Shown here: positions 23,472 to 35,355 of the stretch, one piece after another
Layout of the letters: each line of letters opens with the position of its first letter
How positions within the stretch are numbered: the stretch's first letter is position 1
Assembly: GCA_023105745.1 (NCBI GenBank)
Contig: JALGQZ010000003.1
Location: 73,506,696 to 73,570,695 of the forward strand
Reading direction: 5' to 3'
Source of the DNA: Austropuccinia psidii
Lineage: Eukaryota; Basidiomycota; Pucciniomycetes; Pucciniales; Sphaerophragmiaceae
Length of the DNA stretch: 64,000 nucleotides
Notes under the pieces: model-generated
Told to the model about the DNA's origin: nothing
The model's input: the letters and a program-made list of their open reading frames with translations, nothing else
The model's database searches: none
Program-made: the position numbers and the translations under genes

Positions 23472-25065
23472 TGTCACAGGGGCTCTTGGACAGAAAACAA
23501 GAGTGGCCTGGCACTCAGGAATCACAAACTCACTTGGAAGGTCCCAAAAGGATAAAAGAGATAAAGCAGAATGAATTTCTTTAAGAAGGATAAGAGTAAG
23601 AATAAGGACAAGTATGTGAAAGATAGGAAAGAGTAAGTGAAGCCAATGAACAGAGAAATAAGAAATCCAAAAGCCAAGAAACCAACCAAGTGAATCCCCA
23701 ATTCACTGTTTCAACCTGTCAGAAAAGGAAATGGAATTAGTAAAGGATATGACCACCAATATCCACTGACAGGCGAAGAAGAAAGATGCAAATGACTGAC
23801 TTGAGAATATCAGTATTTACTTTCAATAATGAAAAGAAAAATAAAGATAAAAATAACTCCAATATATTAATTAGCTGGGGAAAAAGTCCCCAGGTGATGA
23901 AAGGTGGCTGGTATATGTGAAAAACTGAGGGGCTGATCCTGGAAGGTGAGTCCCCGGCTGTATTGTCTGAATTGGGCCAATACAGCTCTGGCCATCTTGA
24001 GAATTGAGCTGTGTGATTGAATTACCACAGTGGAATATGAATTGGCCTGATTGGGCCAAGGACATACAGGTATAATTGATTGCTGCCTGTATGGACAAAT
24101 TGAGTTGTCCAAGGAGTATTGAAGTACTTGCTGCCTTGACAACTTATTGAATGATGCCCAAACTCTGACAATGGCCCTTGGAATAATCCTGAAAGAATTG
24201 CCAACCCAACTCCTGAAGGGCCAGGTGGTTGGGGTCCTCAAATAGTCTTCTGATAGCCACCATGGATTGCCAGCCTGATGAGCTGAAGAGTCCTCTTTCA
24301 AAATGGGTGTTGGATTTTGAGACCTTGATTTGGAATCAACAAATTTGGTGCTGAAAATGTCAACATTGAATTGATGAGGTAAAATGGTGCATAATGGTAT
24401 ATAATACCATATATGCACCACTCCTGCAAACTTGAGTATGGGATGCATGGAGGAATGGGAAAAATCCCCCTTGAGTTGAGGAGAAGGATTGCTGAGCTGA
24501 TCTGGTGGTTACCAGAGGCCATGAGCTGAAAAGTGGTCCATGGTGGTCCTTGGCCAAAAATGGGTCCTGAGGGTCTTTATGGCCATTTTGGGTTTGATGG
24601 GATTTGGGACCAAGAATGGCTCAGGTGGGCCCAATTGTGGTTTGGGACCCACCTGGACTTGGGGGCTAGTGGGCTTCCCCCTTTGGCCTCATTGGAATAG
24701 GCCAAAAGGGGCCTGATTGGCCCACGGTCCGTTAAGGCCATTTAGGCACTAGACCCCCTAATGGAAAGGGGTGGACCAAGGATGGTGGTTATGGCTAGGG
24801 GCCCCAGAATCCCCTAGGAGACAAAAGGAAACCCCCACACCCAAAAAAAAGATAGAGGCCTGGGGGTTGGGGATATGGAAATTGGCCAGGGAGGCCAATT
24901 ATGGCAGGATATGGTCTGAGGCCATAAAGGGCCAGGGGAAGGTGCTATGGCCAAAGGGGGCCAATTGGGCATAAAGGATATGGTGTGGCCAATTGGCCCC
25001 AACTTGGTTCCAGGCTGGATTGCTGCAACACCCATGAAGGAGGGTCATTACTTGTGGTTGTGACA
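23472..25065 (-). mobile_element. Solo LTR-D (1,594 bp) with near-perfect TSD
   Basis: Plus strand TGTCACAGGGGCTCTTGG at 23472 to TGTGGTTGTGACA at 25065. Flanks are GCGGC (23467-23471) and GCCGC (25066-25070), one mismatch; the related D2 site near 29631 is unbroken. U5 hairpin at 23483-23503 with CTCTTG/CAAGAG in both readings. 36-bp palindrome at 24385-24420. GC-rich, CG-poor sense 5' part at about 24530-25060. Confidence 0.9.
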
Positions 25066-26190
25066 GCCGCCAGGGCTGTAAGTGATAGAAAAGTGAAATT
25101 CAGAAAGGAATTCAGCCCATTGGGCTTGATGGCAAGTAAGGACTTTTGAAGAAATGAGGTATTGCAGGGAAGAATGATCAGTGAGAACTTAAAAAGGGGA
25201 AGAAAGAGAAAGAAGAAAAGCCCTCCAGCCCTTGAGAGCCCAAACTATACCAAGAAGTTCCTTATCATGAATTTTCTAGTTGAGCTCTGCTGGAATATGC
25301 TGGCAGCTATCAAATTAAATGGGATGTGTTCCAGCACCCAAGGCATAATTGGATGAATTGGTCTCCACAATGGTGGGTAGAGAAGGATTGAAGTGGGTAA
25401 GGATTGGAGCTGTGATGAATCCCTCTTTGAGTTGGTGAAACTGACTAAGAGTTCCTCATTGAGGGGAAAACAGGAATCTTTCTTGAGGAGACTGGTGGGT
25501 GAACTTATTTTCTTTGAATAATTCTTGATGAAACAGTGGTAGAAATTGGCAAAGCCAAGAAAGGATTGAAGAGCCTTGAAGTTTCTTGGAGGCTGCCAAT
25601 TGAGAATATGCTGGACTTTTTCTTGGTCCATCTTGAGGCCTGAAGAAGAAAAATATAACCTAAATATTCCACACTAGAAACATGCAATAGGCACTTGGAG
25701 GCCTTAACAAAAAGGTTATTGGCGCTGAGTCTGGAAAGAACAGTGGACACATGAGTGACATGTTCTTCCTCAGACTTGGAGAAGACCATAATGTCATCCA
25801 AATAAACCACAATATAAATATCAAGAAGATAATGAAAAATATCATTGACAAGATTTTGAAAAGAGGCAGGAGCATTGGTGAGCCCAAATGGAATAACCAA
25901 ATACTCATAGCTGCCATATTTAGTTCTAAAAGCTGTCAAGTGTTCATCACCCTCCTTGATTCTGAGCAGGTAATACGCACAATGCAAATCAATCTTGGAG
26001 AAGATAGAAAAACTATTAAAGACACTGAGAAGTTGATTCATAGGAGGAACAGGATACTTGTTCTTCCTAGTAACAGCATTGAGTTTGCGCTAATCAACAC
26101 ACAAATGGAGGCCACCATCCTTCTTTTTGACAAAAAGAACAGGTACTCCTGTTCAAGAGGAGCTTTGTTGGATGAAAACTTTCTCTAAAT
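25066..26190 (-). pseudogene. D1 reverse transcriptase and RNase H
   Basis: RT of a Ty3/gypsy chromovirus. The frame 25505-26041 carries FSKIDLHCAYYLLRIKEGDE, FGLTNAPASFQNLVNDIF and the catalytic VYLDDIMVFSKS; the YLDD motif is intact. A frame at 25245-25631 continues with FLGFANFYHCFIKNYSKKI and part of RNase H. Upstream bases to about 26185 encode the RLCVDYRKLN-type start in another frame. Several frameshifts mean no continuous product. Confidence 0.85.
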
Positions 26191-26200
26191 TCTCTGAAAT

Positions 26201-26813
26201 TTAGGCCCTGAGTTTATCTGACTCTTGATTTGATAAAGAGTAGATCACTCCAACTGGGGGTAAAGACCCCTCCAGCTCAATATGATTATCACAGGCATGG
26301 TGAGGAGGAAGCTTCTCTGCTTTCACCTTGGACAATACATCCAAGTACTGGCAATAAACATAAGGAAAAACCTTAATAACAGTTTCTACTTCTTCTTGCT
26401 CTTCCGCTTCATCCCACAACTCCTCCAGGGAGTCATGATAAGATGAAGGAGGAAGGTCCATATTCACAAAGAAGAGATGAAGTGAAGATACAGAATTATC
26501 TTCTACAACATCTTGAATCTCTTTGAAGACTTCATCTCTAGAATACAGTAATGACATATGGGAATTAAGGGAGGTAATATGGATAGAAGATGGAAATGAT
26601 GGTGTTGTAGAATCACCAACCAGAGCTGCATATGATTTGGCAGAAGAAAAGTCATTACTGAAAGATTTTGAAGGATCATAAAAGTCATTATGATCTGCAT
26701 TAAAGGTGATCAGCCCTTTAATCCCATCAATAAATAGATTGAAATGATTAAGGAAGTCAAAGCTGAATGTGAGGTTTTCTGCCTTGGGAGTATCAATGAC
26801 TAAAAAGTCCCAT
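26201..26813 (-). pseudogene. D1 protease-to-RT linker
   Basis: Frame 26201-26557 (118 codons) equals the D2 region at 30785-31130: an acidic segment (SLEELWDEAEEQEEVETV) then HACDNHIELEGSLPPVGVIY, which leads into RT. Upstream, to 26813, lie protease C-terminal sequences in other frames (FNADHNDF-like). It is cut at 26813 (flank CCCAT) by the next insertion; the gag and 5' LTR of D1 are not present. Confidence 0.7.
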
Positions 26814-27246
26814 TGTGAGCCTCAGAGGTATTTTCATATACACAAAAGACCACAAATAAACAAATAAGATACAAATATAAATGAAAATGGAAAACCCCCC
26901 TAATATAGGGGGTTGGGCCAAGAGGCCTGATGGTGGCTAGAGGGTCCATAGACCCCTGGAATACTGAAAGGACCCCCCATGCCCCAAACAAAGATAAAGG
27001 CCTGGGGGTTGGTGAGACAAAAGTTAGCCAGGGAGGCCAATGATCACAGGATATGGCCTGAGGTATTAAATGATGATTGGGGCCATAAATTGCCAGGGGG
27101 AAAGGTGTTATGACCAAAGCGCCATAGAGCACCAGAGGGGGCCAATTGGCCATAAAAGATATGGTGTGACCAATTGGCCCCAGCTTGGTTTCAGGCTGGG
27201 ATTGACACAACACCAATCAAGGGGGTCATTCTTTGTGGTTGTGACA
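26814..27246. mobile_element. Chimeric LTR: C-type end joined to truncated LTR-D (3' LTR of D2)
   Basis: Bases 26814-26888 read TGTGAGCCTCAGAGGTATTT, the sense start of LTR-C (compare 58714-58729 reversed), and then stop matching. From about 26889 to 27246 the sequence is the sense 5' part of LTR-D in reverse orientation, ending GGTTGTGACA. About 1.2 kb of the LTR-D 3' portion, including palindrome and U5, is missing. It abuts the PPT of D2, so the D part is what is left of the D2 3' LTR. Confidence 0.75.
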
Positions 27247-28040
27247 GTACCCCCCTGCCTCAAATGGTGAGCTCCTGAGCACCAAGATAAGGTACAAGCC
27301 TGTGGAGGCTGTTGGGATGGATTGGGTGTAGGGATTCCAGAGGTATTGAATCTTGAAAGGCCTTTGAGACTGGTAAAGAGGTTGGCATATGAAATGAGGC
27401 TGATTTGGTCTTCTTTTGACATTTGGCTTTGAATTTTTTGAAGACAGAGTTGATGTAAATATTGGCACAAAAGTTATAAAAAGAAATTTGAAGAAATATA
27501 AAGAGAGAAAGATAACAAGGAAATTTCAAAATAAGAGAAAGAGAAAATAAAAGAAAAAGAATCTTGAGGGGGATTCCAATCTTCACCACGGATATTGACA
27601 GTTGATTTGCGATAGCCAACGACCTGGAAAGACAAGTTTTGATGAAAGGTGCTCACAGAGTGGCAAAGGTGATGTTTTGAAAGATTGTGGACCCCTCAGG
27701 GAAGTGCACACCAGGAGAGGAACTTACTTTTGATGGTTACCACTCCTGCCAGTGCCATAGAGTAAAAAAAGATTGATGAAGGAATGTATTGAAAAGTAAT
27801 GATTTGGAAAAAAGGATTTAAGACAAAAAGTGGTCCATTGCCCCAAGAGGAAATGGCCATGAATTAGAATTTGATGTTGAAAGCCAGGCCAAATATCTGT
27901 GTCCAAAATTGCAAAGTGCTCACAGAGTGGCCAAGGTGATGCTTACAACAGAAAAGAGTAGAATATCCCTAAACGTGCATACCAGGAGTGGGACTTACTT
28001 TTGGTAATTCCTCTCCCCACCAAGCACCATAAAGAACAAG
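27247..28040 (-). other. D2 3' non-coding region, PPT and duplicated block
   Basis: Sense GAGGCAGGGGGGTAC touches the LTR at 27247-27261 and is the likely plus-strand primer (PPT). Two diverged copies of a block lie about 267-271 bp apart: CTCACAGAGTGGC at about 27651 and 27918, and the donor-like AAAGTAAGT (sense) at 27722-27730 and 27993-28001. No coding frame recognised. The same arrangement occurs in D1. Confidence 0.65.
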
Positions 28041-28044
28041 CTCT

Positions 28045-28461
28045 TTAAGAGTTGGGGCCTGTCTTCTCAGGATATAAAGAATGGAAATACTTGAGGTTTT
28101 TGGCTGGTTCCCAAGTGGATCTTTCTGGGTCTTGACTGAAACCTTTCCATTCCACCAGATACCATAATTTTTTTCTCTTGAGCTTTGAATCCAGTATTTG
28201 TGAGATTTCCCACTCCTCCTCTTCTTTAATGATGATTGGAGGAGGAGGCTCTTGATGCCGATTTGGGATTGTTGATTCCTGGACTGGCTCAAGGAGAGAA
28301 ATATGGAAGACTGGGTGGATGGATTTCCATTGAGATGGAAGCTTGAGGTGGTAAGCATGAGTACTGACTTTCTTCAATATTGGAAAAGGACCCAGCCATC
28401 TTCCAGACAGTTTTTTGGTGGGTCTGGTTGTTTTGATATTCCTGGAGGAAAGCCATACCAT
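28045..28461 (-). pseudogene. D2 integrase C-terminus and chromodomain
   Basis: 138-codon frame ending at the natural polyprotein stop. It holds the SH3-like integrase tail (KLSGRWLGPFPILKKVSTHA, HPVFHISLLEPV) and a chromodomain (WEISQILDSKLKRKKLWYLV, EWKGFSQDPERSTWEPAKNL). A chromodomain at the C-terminus assigns the family to the chromoviruses; such domains are known to bind methylated histone H3. It overlaps the preceding integrase frame by a frameshift near 28450. Confidence 0.88.
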
Positions 28462-29491
28462 GTCACCAGGATAAAAACAGGTGTACTTGCCCTACTTTTA
28501 TCTGCATACCTCTTAAACCTGTTTATGGCAACTTCAAGTTCTCTATTGACATTTTTCTGTACTGATTGGAATTTCGCTGATAGCTTTCCAGCAGGAGTGT
28601 CTTGAGTAATGTGAACTGAGTCAAATTGTGTATATCTTCCATAAACAGTGAAAAACAGTGATTGTTTTGTTGAAGAGTGGTCAGAGTTATTGTAAGAAAA
28701 TTCAGCCTGAGGGAGCCAGGTGTTCCAATCATCTTGATGATCACTGACATACATCCAAAGGTACTGTTCTAGCATCTGATTTACCCTATCTGTCTGTCCA
28801 TCAGTTTCTGGATAGTAGGCAGTTGAAAGATCTCTTGAAATCTTGGCTGCTGACAAAGATTGGTTCAAAAAGAAGAAACAAAAGGTGAACCTCTATAACT
28901 GACAATGCTTGAAGGAAGGCCATTCTTTGAAAAGATATTCTTTATGAATAAATGGGCCAAATCCAGTGAAGTGATGGAAAACATTGTTGGGATAAAAACC
29001 ACCATTTTTGAGAACCTGTCCACTATGACCAAGATTGAATCAAAGGAATTGGAAAGTGGCAGTGGAGTGATAACGTCCATTGAAAGAAAAATCTAAGGAC
29101 CATTTGGAATTGGAAGAGGTTTGAGGAATCCAAACTTATTCTGATGAATATTTTTGTTTCTTGAACACTGTTGACAGGATGAGACATAATCCTTGATGAA
29201 TTAGGTCATGCCAAACCAGTGGAAATCCCACTTGACAAGCTTGAGAGTCTTCCCTTGGCCAGGGTGTCCAGCTAGAGGAGAGTCATGACACTTTTGAGGA
29301 ATGCTGAGTTGAATTGTGGGGTAATTTGGGACCACCACCCGATCTTTGAAGAGAACAATTTGGGAAGAGGAATCAAGAGAGTAATCTTGCACAGATTTAC
29401 CTTTTCCCAATTCTTGAAGAATACTTCTGTACTGAGGATCTTGCAATAATTTCTTCTGAATTGAGTCAATCAAATTTATAAAAGATTCCAC
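28374..29491 (-). pseudogene. D2 integrase (zinc-binding and catalytic core)
   Basis: Three overlapping frames: 29201-29491 (HDSPLAGHPGQGKTLKLVKW, zinc-binding side), 28865-29080 (core, [14 protein letters not shown]) and 28374-28868 (STAYYPETDGQTDRVNQMLE). Two catalytic positions look altered: the expected S-D-R-G reads SYRG (Asp to Tyr), and the Glu of TDGQTE reads Asp. With the frameshifts this integrase cannot be functional. Confidence 0.85.
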
Positions 29492-29610
29492 CTTGACAAC
29501 AAAATACCTTGAGGGTTGGAGTTCATCTTGCTTAATGAGTTGCTAAAATTTCATTGGATTCTTGCTGATGAAATCCTGCCCCTCTCTGGATAAATGTCAT
29601 CCCAACATGA

Positions 29611-30985
29611 TCAGGCATCTGGAAGAGTAGCTAGGGGGCCAGGGCAGTTAGTGATTAAGAAGTGAAATTCAGCCCAGCAGGCTTGACAGCAAGTGAGTAC
29701 TTTTGAAGACATGAAGTATTGAAGAGAAGAATAGTCTGTGAGAACTTCAAAAAGTGAGGAAAGAGAGAGAAGAAAAGCCGTCCAGCGCTTGAGAGCCCAG
29801 ACTATTGCAAGAAGTTCCTTGTCATGAATCTCATAGTTGAGCTCTGCTGGGATAAGCTTGCGGCTGTCAAATGGAATGGGATGTTTTCCTGAGTCAGAGA
29901 CCTGACTCAGTACAGCTCCCAAGGCATAATTGGATGCATTGGTCTCTACAATGGTGGGTAGAGCAGGATTGGAGCAATGGTGAAAGCCTCTTTGAGTTGG
30001 TGAAACTGACTAAGAGCTTCCTCCATGAGGGGGAAACAGGAATATTTCTTGAGGAACTGGTGAGTGAACTGATTTTTTTTGAATAATTCTTGATGAAACA
30101 GCGGTAGAAATTGGCAAAGCCAAGGAAAGATTGAAGAGCCTTGAGGTTTCTTGGAGGTGGCCAATTGAGAGTCTGCTGGACTTTTTCTTGGTCAATCTTG
30201 AGGCCTTCAGAAGAAACAACATAACCCAGATATTACACACTAGAAACATGGAATAGGCACTTGGAAGCCTTAGCAAAAAGGTTATTGGCTCTGAGTCTGG
30301 AAAGAACAGTGGACACATGAGTGACATGTTCCTCCTTAGATTTGGAAAATACCATAATGTCATCCAAATAAACCACAACATAAACATCAAGACAATCTTG
30401 GAAAATATAATTGACAAGATTTTGAAAAGAGGAAGGAGAATTGGTGAGCCAAAATGGCATAACCAAGTACTCAAAACTGCCATATTTAGTTCTAAAGGCT
30501 GTCAAATGTTCATCACCCTCCTTGATTCTGAGCAGGTTATATGTACCATGCAAATCAATCTTGGAGAAGATAGAAGAACCATTAAAGACATTGAGAAGCT
30601 GATTCATAGGAGGAACAGGATACTTGTTCTTCCTAGTCACAGCATTGAGTTTGCGGTAATCAACACACAAACGGAGGCCACCATCTTTTTTTTGACAAAG
30701 AGGAAAGGTGCTCCTGTTGAAGAAAAGCTTGGCCAGATGAAAAACTTCCTCTACATCCTCTGAGATCTAGGCCCTGAGTGTATCTTACTCTTGGTTTGAT
30801 AAAGAGTAGATCACTCCAACTGGAGGTAGAGACCCCTCCAGCTCAATATTATGATCACAGGCATGGTCAGGAGGACGCTTTTCTGCTTTCAACTTGGAGA
30901 ATACATCCAAATATTGGTGATAGACAGCCGGAACAACCTTCAACATGGTTTTGACTTCTTCTGGCTCTTCCTCCTCATCCCACAA
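29611..30985 (-). pseudogene. D2 reverse transcriptase and RNase H
   Basis: Frames 30785-30985 (linker, LKAEKRPPDHACDHNIELEG), 30233-30670 (RT: CVDYRKLNAVTRKNKYPVPP, FSKIDLHGTYNLLRIKEGDE, VYLDDIMVFSKSKEEH), 29946-30164 (thumb/connection) and 29611-29922 (RNase H: FDSRKLIPAELNYEIHDKEL, LLAIVWALKRW). The YLDD catalytic motif is intact. Stops and frameshifts separate the frames, for example after HVSSV near 30233. Confidence 0.88.
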
Positions 30986-31198
30986 CTCCTCCAGGGAGTC
31001 ATGATAAGATGAAGGAGGGAGGTCCGTATTCCCAAAGAAGAGATGAAGTGAAGATACAGAATTATCTTCTCCAACATCTTGAATCTCTTTGAAGACCTCA
31101 TCTCTAGAAGATATTAATGACGAATGGGAATTAAGGGAAGGAATATGGACAGAAGAGGGAAATGATGGTGTTGTAGAATCACCAACCAGAGCTGCACA

Positions 31199-31684
31199 TT
31201 ATTTGGCAGAAGAAAAGTCATTACTGAGAGAAGTTGGAGGATCAGAATAGTCCTTTTGATCTGCATTAAAGGTGATCAGCCCTTGCCTACAATCAATTGT
31301 AGGATTAAAATGATTTAGAAAGTCAAATACCAATATGAGGTCTTCTCCCTTGGGAGTATCAATGACTAAAAAATCCCATTCAAAGCTTGGGAATGAAGGA
31401 AGCTCAACCATATATTTAGTATGGTGAGTCACAGATAAGGAAGGAGCCTCAGAGGAGTCAAGAATAATAACAGGAATCTTCTCTGAGAGTTCTTACATGG
31501 TCAAAGAATACTTGTGAACAAACTGCTTTGCAATAAATGAGTTCGTAGCACCAGAATCAATGAGAATACTGTCAAACATATCAGAGAGAGAAGAAAAGAC
31601 AAAGAATTTAAGAGAACTTTTGACCCCGGTATTCAGAATGCACAACTGTGCTCTGGGTGGACAACAGTAAAGACCATTGAACAC
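31199..31684 (-). pseudogene. D2 aspartic protease
   Basis: Frame 31493-31684 carries ILIDSGATNSFIAKQFVHKY, the D-S-G-A active-site signature of retropepsins. Frame 31199-31432 gives the C-terminal half (FLVIDTPKGEDLILVFDFLN, ITFNADQKDY). The two are in different frames, so the protease is split by an indel around 31440-31490. Confidence 0.82.
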
Positions 31685-31744
31685 AACATTATCTTCACTC
31701 AGGCTTTTCCCTGGCTGGAAAAATTGCCTGATGGTTGTGTAAGC

Positions 31745-33033
31745 TTGTTTTGAGGCCTTTTGAAACAGGACTCAAGACTATGCTTCCCACCAAAATAGGT
31801 ACATAGAACCTCCTTGATTCTTCTTTATTTTTCAGAATTCATCAACTTGAAATCTTTATTCAACAAAGAACAATGGGGCTTGTCCCTCTTATGAAAATTC
31901 CTCTTCATCTTATGACTAGAGCCTGAAGAATTTTGAGGATGAGAAGACATAGACCTTGAGGCTTCAGGCTTTTTCTCTTGATGATGATTCTTTTCCTTTT
32001 GCCTCTCATGGTACCTGGTATCAAGCTCCAGGGTAATATCCATTAAGTCTTGAAGAGAATCAATTCTTGAAGGATGGGAGGCTAATTGATCCAAAATCCT
32101 GGAGGGCAATCCCTTCCTGAAATGATGAATGAGAGCCCTTTCACCCCAATCCCCCATTCTTGACACCAAACTTCTAAAATTAGGAATGTATAAGGATACA
32201 TGCCCACCTTCTTTCATTTTTAAGGAATCCAAGTCTGCTTCAGCTTTTCTGACTTCATTTGGGTCCCCAAATAAAGTAAAGAGTTGAGATTCAAATAATG
32301 TCCCAGAATTAAGAAGGTATCTTGGGTCTTGATTAGTGAGGTTGGAAAGAGAAGGCTCAATCCATTTTGCAGCCCTGCCAATAGGAAATGAAGTCGCTTA
32401 GAGGACTTTGTTTCTGTCTTGAGAGAAATTTGCCAGATCATTATGAAGGATTAACTGAAAAGACTGAATAAAGCTTCTGACTTTGAAAGATTGAGTCCCA
32501 TCAAAGCATTCTGGTGCCTTCATAGATGGAGTCTTGAACGCTGGTGGTCTTGATGACTCAGAAGATGAATCTTCTTGAAGATTGGCCATAGCTTAAGTCA
32601 TCTGCTGAATAATGGCCAATAAGGATGTTTGAGACTGATGAGAGACAGGCTGATCAAACTGGGCTAGAGTTGGTCCTCCAGTACCTTGGGGTACCCCTAC
32701 AGGAGCAGGAGCACCTTCACTACTGTCAGACTCTTCCTCTTCCACAGAATTCTCCTCCTATTCACCATCTTCACCTGGCACCTTGAAAATGGTCCTTGAA
32801 GTTCCTGGAAATCGGCCAACTACTCCTGAGAATGAGCTTGATCTTCTTGGCCCTCTTCCTTCCTTCCTGGATGGTGCTTCTCCTTCCATACGGGGTCCTT
32901 TATCCAATTGGGCCCTCAGTTGAGGAACTGCTGGGGTGCCATCAAGAGGATCTCTTGAAGTTGGGGTAAGAACAGCTTGAGTTCTGCCCTGAGATCTTGT
33001 CTTCCTTGCAGGAGGTGAGTGTTGGATGGGCAA
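31745..33033 (-). pseudogene. D2 gag
   Basis: Starts at 33033 with MPIQHSPPARKTRSQGRT. The order is basic/serine-rich N-terminus, acidic linker, capsid (KTPSMKAPECFDGTQSFKV, LFGDPNEVRKAEADLDSLK, HVSLYIPNFRSLVSRMGDWG) and a zinc knuckle at about 31750-31800. In-frame stops occur at 32758-32760, just before the ATG at 32589, near 32398 and at 31825. The zinc knuckle CTYFGGKHSLESC has lost its second Cys (Phe). The open segments are 32758-33033, 32398-32589 and 31825-32232. Confidence 0.88.
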
Positions 33034-33742
33034 GATTTCTGGATAAAAATGAAATAAAATGAGCTAAAAAATCAAAACTTGCTTGAAGTCCAAGTCAACA
33101 ATCAAATCTTGAGGAATATCAATCAATAAAAATGGAATCTTGAAGTAATCAATTGATCAAAGTCAAATGAAATCTTAAAGACAATAAATCAATATATCAA
33201 AATAAATAAAAAACCAAAATCTTGCAAAATCAATCACTCAATCAAATGAATGCTTGAGGCAAAATCAATTTATGTCAAAATGCTTGATGTGAAAAATCAG
33301 CGAAATCAATGAAATCTTCATGTCAATCAATTTTCTTGAGGTAAATTTCAATTTATTTCAAATCAATCAATTCAAATCAAGTGAGGCCTTCTTGAAAATC
33401 AATAATTCTTGATGAATAAATCAAAATGAATGTTGTTGTGAAGAGTGTGTCTGAATGAATTTTGATGAGAAATTTGAAAATAAATTGAAATTTTAGATTA
33501 TTCCTGAATTATGAATGAAGTGAAAATGTTGTTTTTAAATGAGATTTAAAAGAGAAACAAAAAGAAAATTGGGTCAGCTTTCAAATTTCAAAATGAAGAA
33601 TGAATGAGAGAAAATTGAGAGGTGACAACAAATAATAATGTTCATAAGCATTAAAGAGTCATAATTTTGATGAAATGAGTGAATCAGAATGATAAAGAAT
33701 GAATGAACAGAATGAAAAGAAATTATGAGTCAATTAATATAA
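33034..33742 (-). other. D2 leader with candidate self-priming site
   Basis: 709 bp from the 5' LTR to gag. The bases next to the LTR (33728-33741, sense TATATTAATTGACT) can pair with the LTR segment at 34104-34117 with one G-U and two mismatches. The rest is rich in ATCAAT and TCTTGA words, like the K1 leader. No TGG-type primer site is visible. Confidence 0.6.
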
Positions 33743-35355
33743 TGTCACAGGGGCTCTTATGAAAGTAAGAGTGGCCTGGCACCCAGGAATCAAGAAGTCA
33801 CTTGGAGGGCTCCAAAAGAATAAAGGAATAAAAGAAGAATAAAAGGGTAAAGAAAAGTATGCCAAAAAAATAAAGAAAAGGAAGCCAATGGCCAGGATAC
33901 TAATAAGAAAAAAGCCAAAGAGCCAACCAAATGAATCCTCAATTCACTTTTTCAACCTTCCAGAAAGAACAATGGAATTAGTAAAGGGTATGACCACCAA
34001 TATCCACTGAAAGGCAAAGAAGAAAAGGTGAAAATGACTGACTTAAGATTATCAGTATTTACTTGAATAAGGTAAAAGAAAATAAGGATAATAATGAATC
34101 CAATATGATAATTAACTGGGGAAAAAGTCCCCAGGTGATGAAAGGTGGTCAATATATGTGAAAAAATGAGAGGCTGATCCTGGAAGGTGAATCATCCGGC
34201 TGTATTGTCTGAATTGGGTAAATAAAGTTCTGGCCATCTTGAGAATTGAACTGTGTGATTGAATTGCCACAGTGGAGTATGAATTGGCCCAATTGGGCCA
34301 AGGACATAAAGGTATGGTTGATTTCTGCCTGTATGGACCAATCAAGTTGTCCAAGGAGTATTGAAGTACTTTCTGCCTTGACAGCTTATTGAATGATGCC
34401 CAACCTCTGACAATGGCCCTTGAAATAATCCTGAAAGAATTGCCAACCCAACTCCTGAAGGGCCAGGTGGTTGGGGTCCTGGAATAGTCTTCTGATAGCC
34501 ACCATGGATTGCCAGACTTATGAGCTGAAGAGTCCTCCTTCAAAGTTGGTGATGGATTTTGGGACCTTGATTTGGGATCATGAAATTGGGTCCTGAAAAT
34601 GTCACCATTGGATTGCTGAGCAAAAATGGTGCATAATGGTATATAATACCATATATGCACCACTACTGCATGGAGGAATGGGAATTCTTCCCCTTGAGCC
34701 AAGGGGAAGAGTGGATTTGAGCTGAGCTGGTGGACTCTGGGGGTTACCAGAGGCCATGGCTGCAAATGGGCCACAGGTGGTCCTTTGAGTTCTTGGCCAA
34801 AATTGGTGGATTTGGGTCCATGGCCAAAAACTGGCTCAGGTGGGCCCACTTGTGGTTTGGGACCCACCTGGCCTTGGGGGCTAGTGGACTTCCCCCTTTG
34901 GCCCCTTTTGGACTCATTGGATTATCCCAGAAGGGGCCTAAAGGGCCCATGGATTATGGCCCACAGGCTGTAGAGGCCCCAAAAAAGCCATTTAGCCCAA
35001 AACCCCCCTAATATAAGGGGTTGGGCCAAGAGGCCTGATGGTGGCCAGAAGGTTCATAGACCCCTGGAAGACTGAAAGGACCCCCCAGGCCCCAAACAAA
35101 GATAAAGGCCTGGGGGTTGGTGAGATGAAAGTTAGCCAGGGAGGCCAATGATGGCAGGATTTGGCCAGAGGCCATAAATGATGATTGTGGCCATAAATGG
35201 TCAGGGGAAAAGGTGTTATTACCAAAGGGACATAGAGAACCAGAGGGGGCCAATTGGCCATAAAGGATATGGTGTGACCAACTGGCCCCAACTTGGTTTC
35301 AGGCTGGGATTGATGCAACACCAATTGAGGGGGGTTATTCTTTGTAGTTGGGACA
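33743..35355 (-). mobile_element. 5' LTR of element D2 (LTR-D, 1,613 bp)
   Basis: Plus strand TGTCACAGGGGCTCTTATG to GTAGTTGGGACA. U5 hairpin at 33754-33771 (CTCTTA/TAAGAG). 36-bp palindrome at 34627-34662. GC-rich, CG-poor sense 5' part at about 34700-35330. The terminal TGTGACA has become GGGACA at 35350-35355. The right flank GATAT has no partner because the 3' LTR is truncated. Confidence 0.85.
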
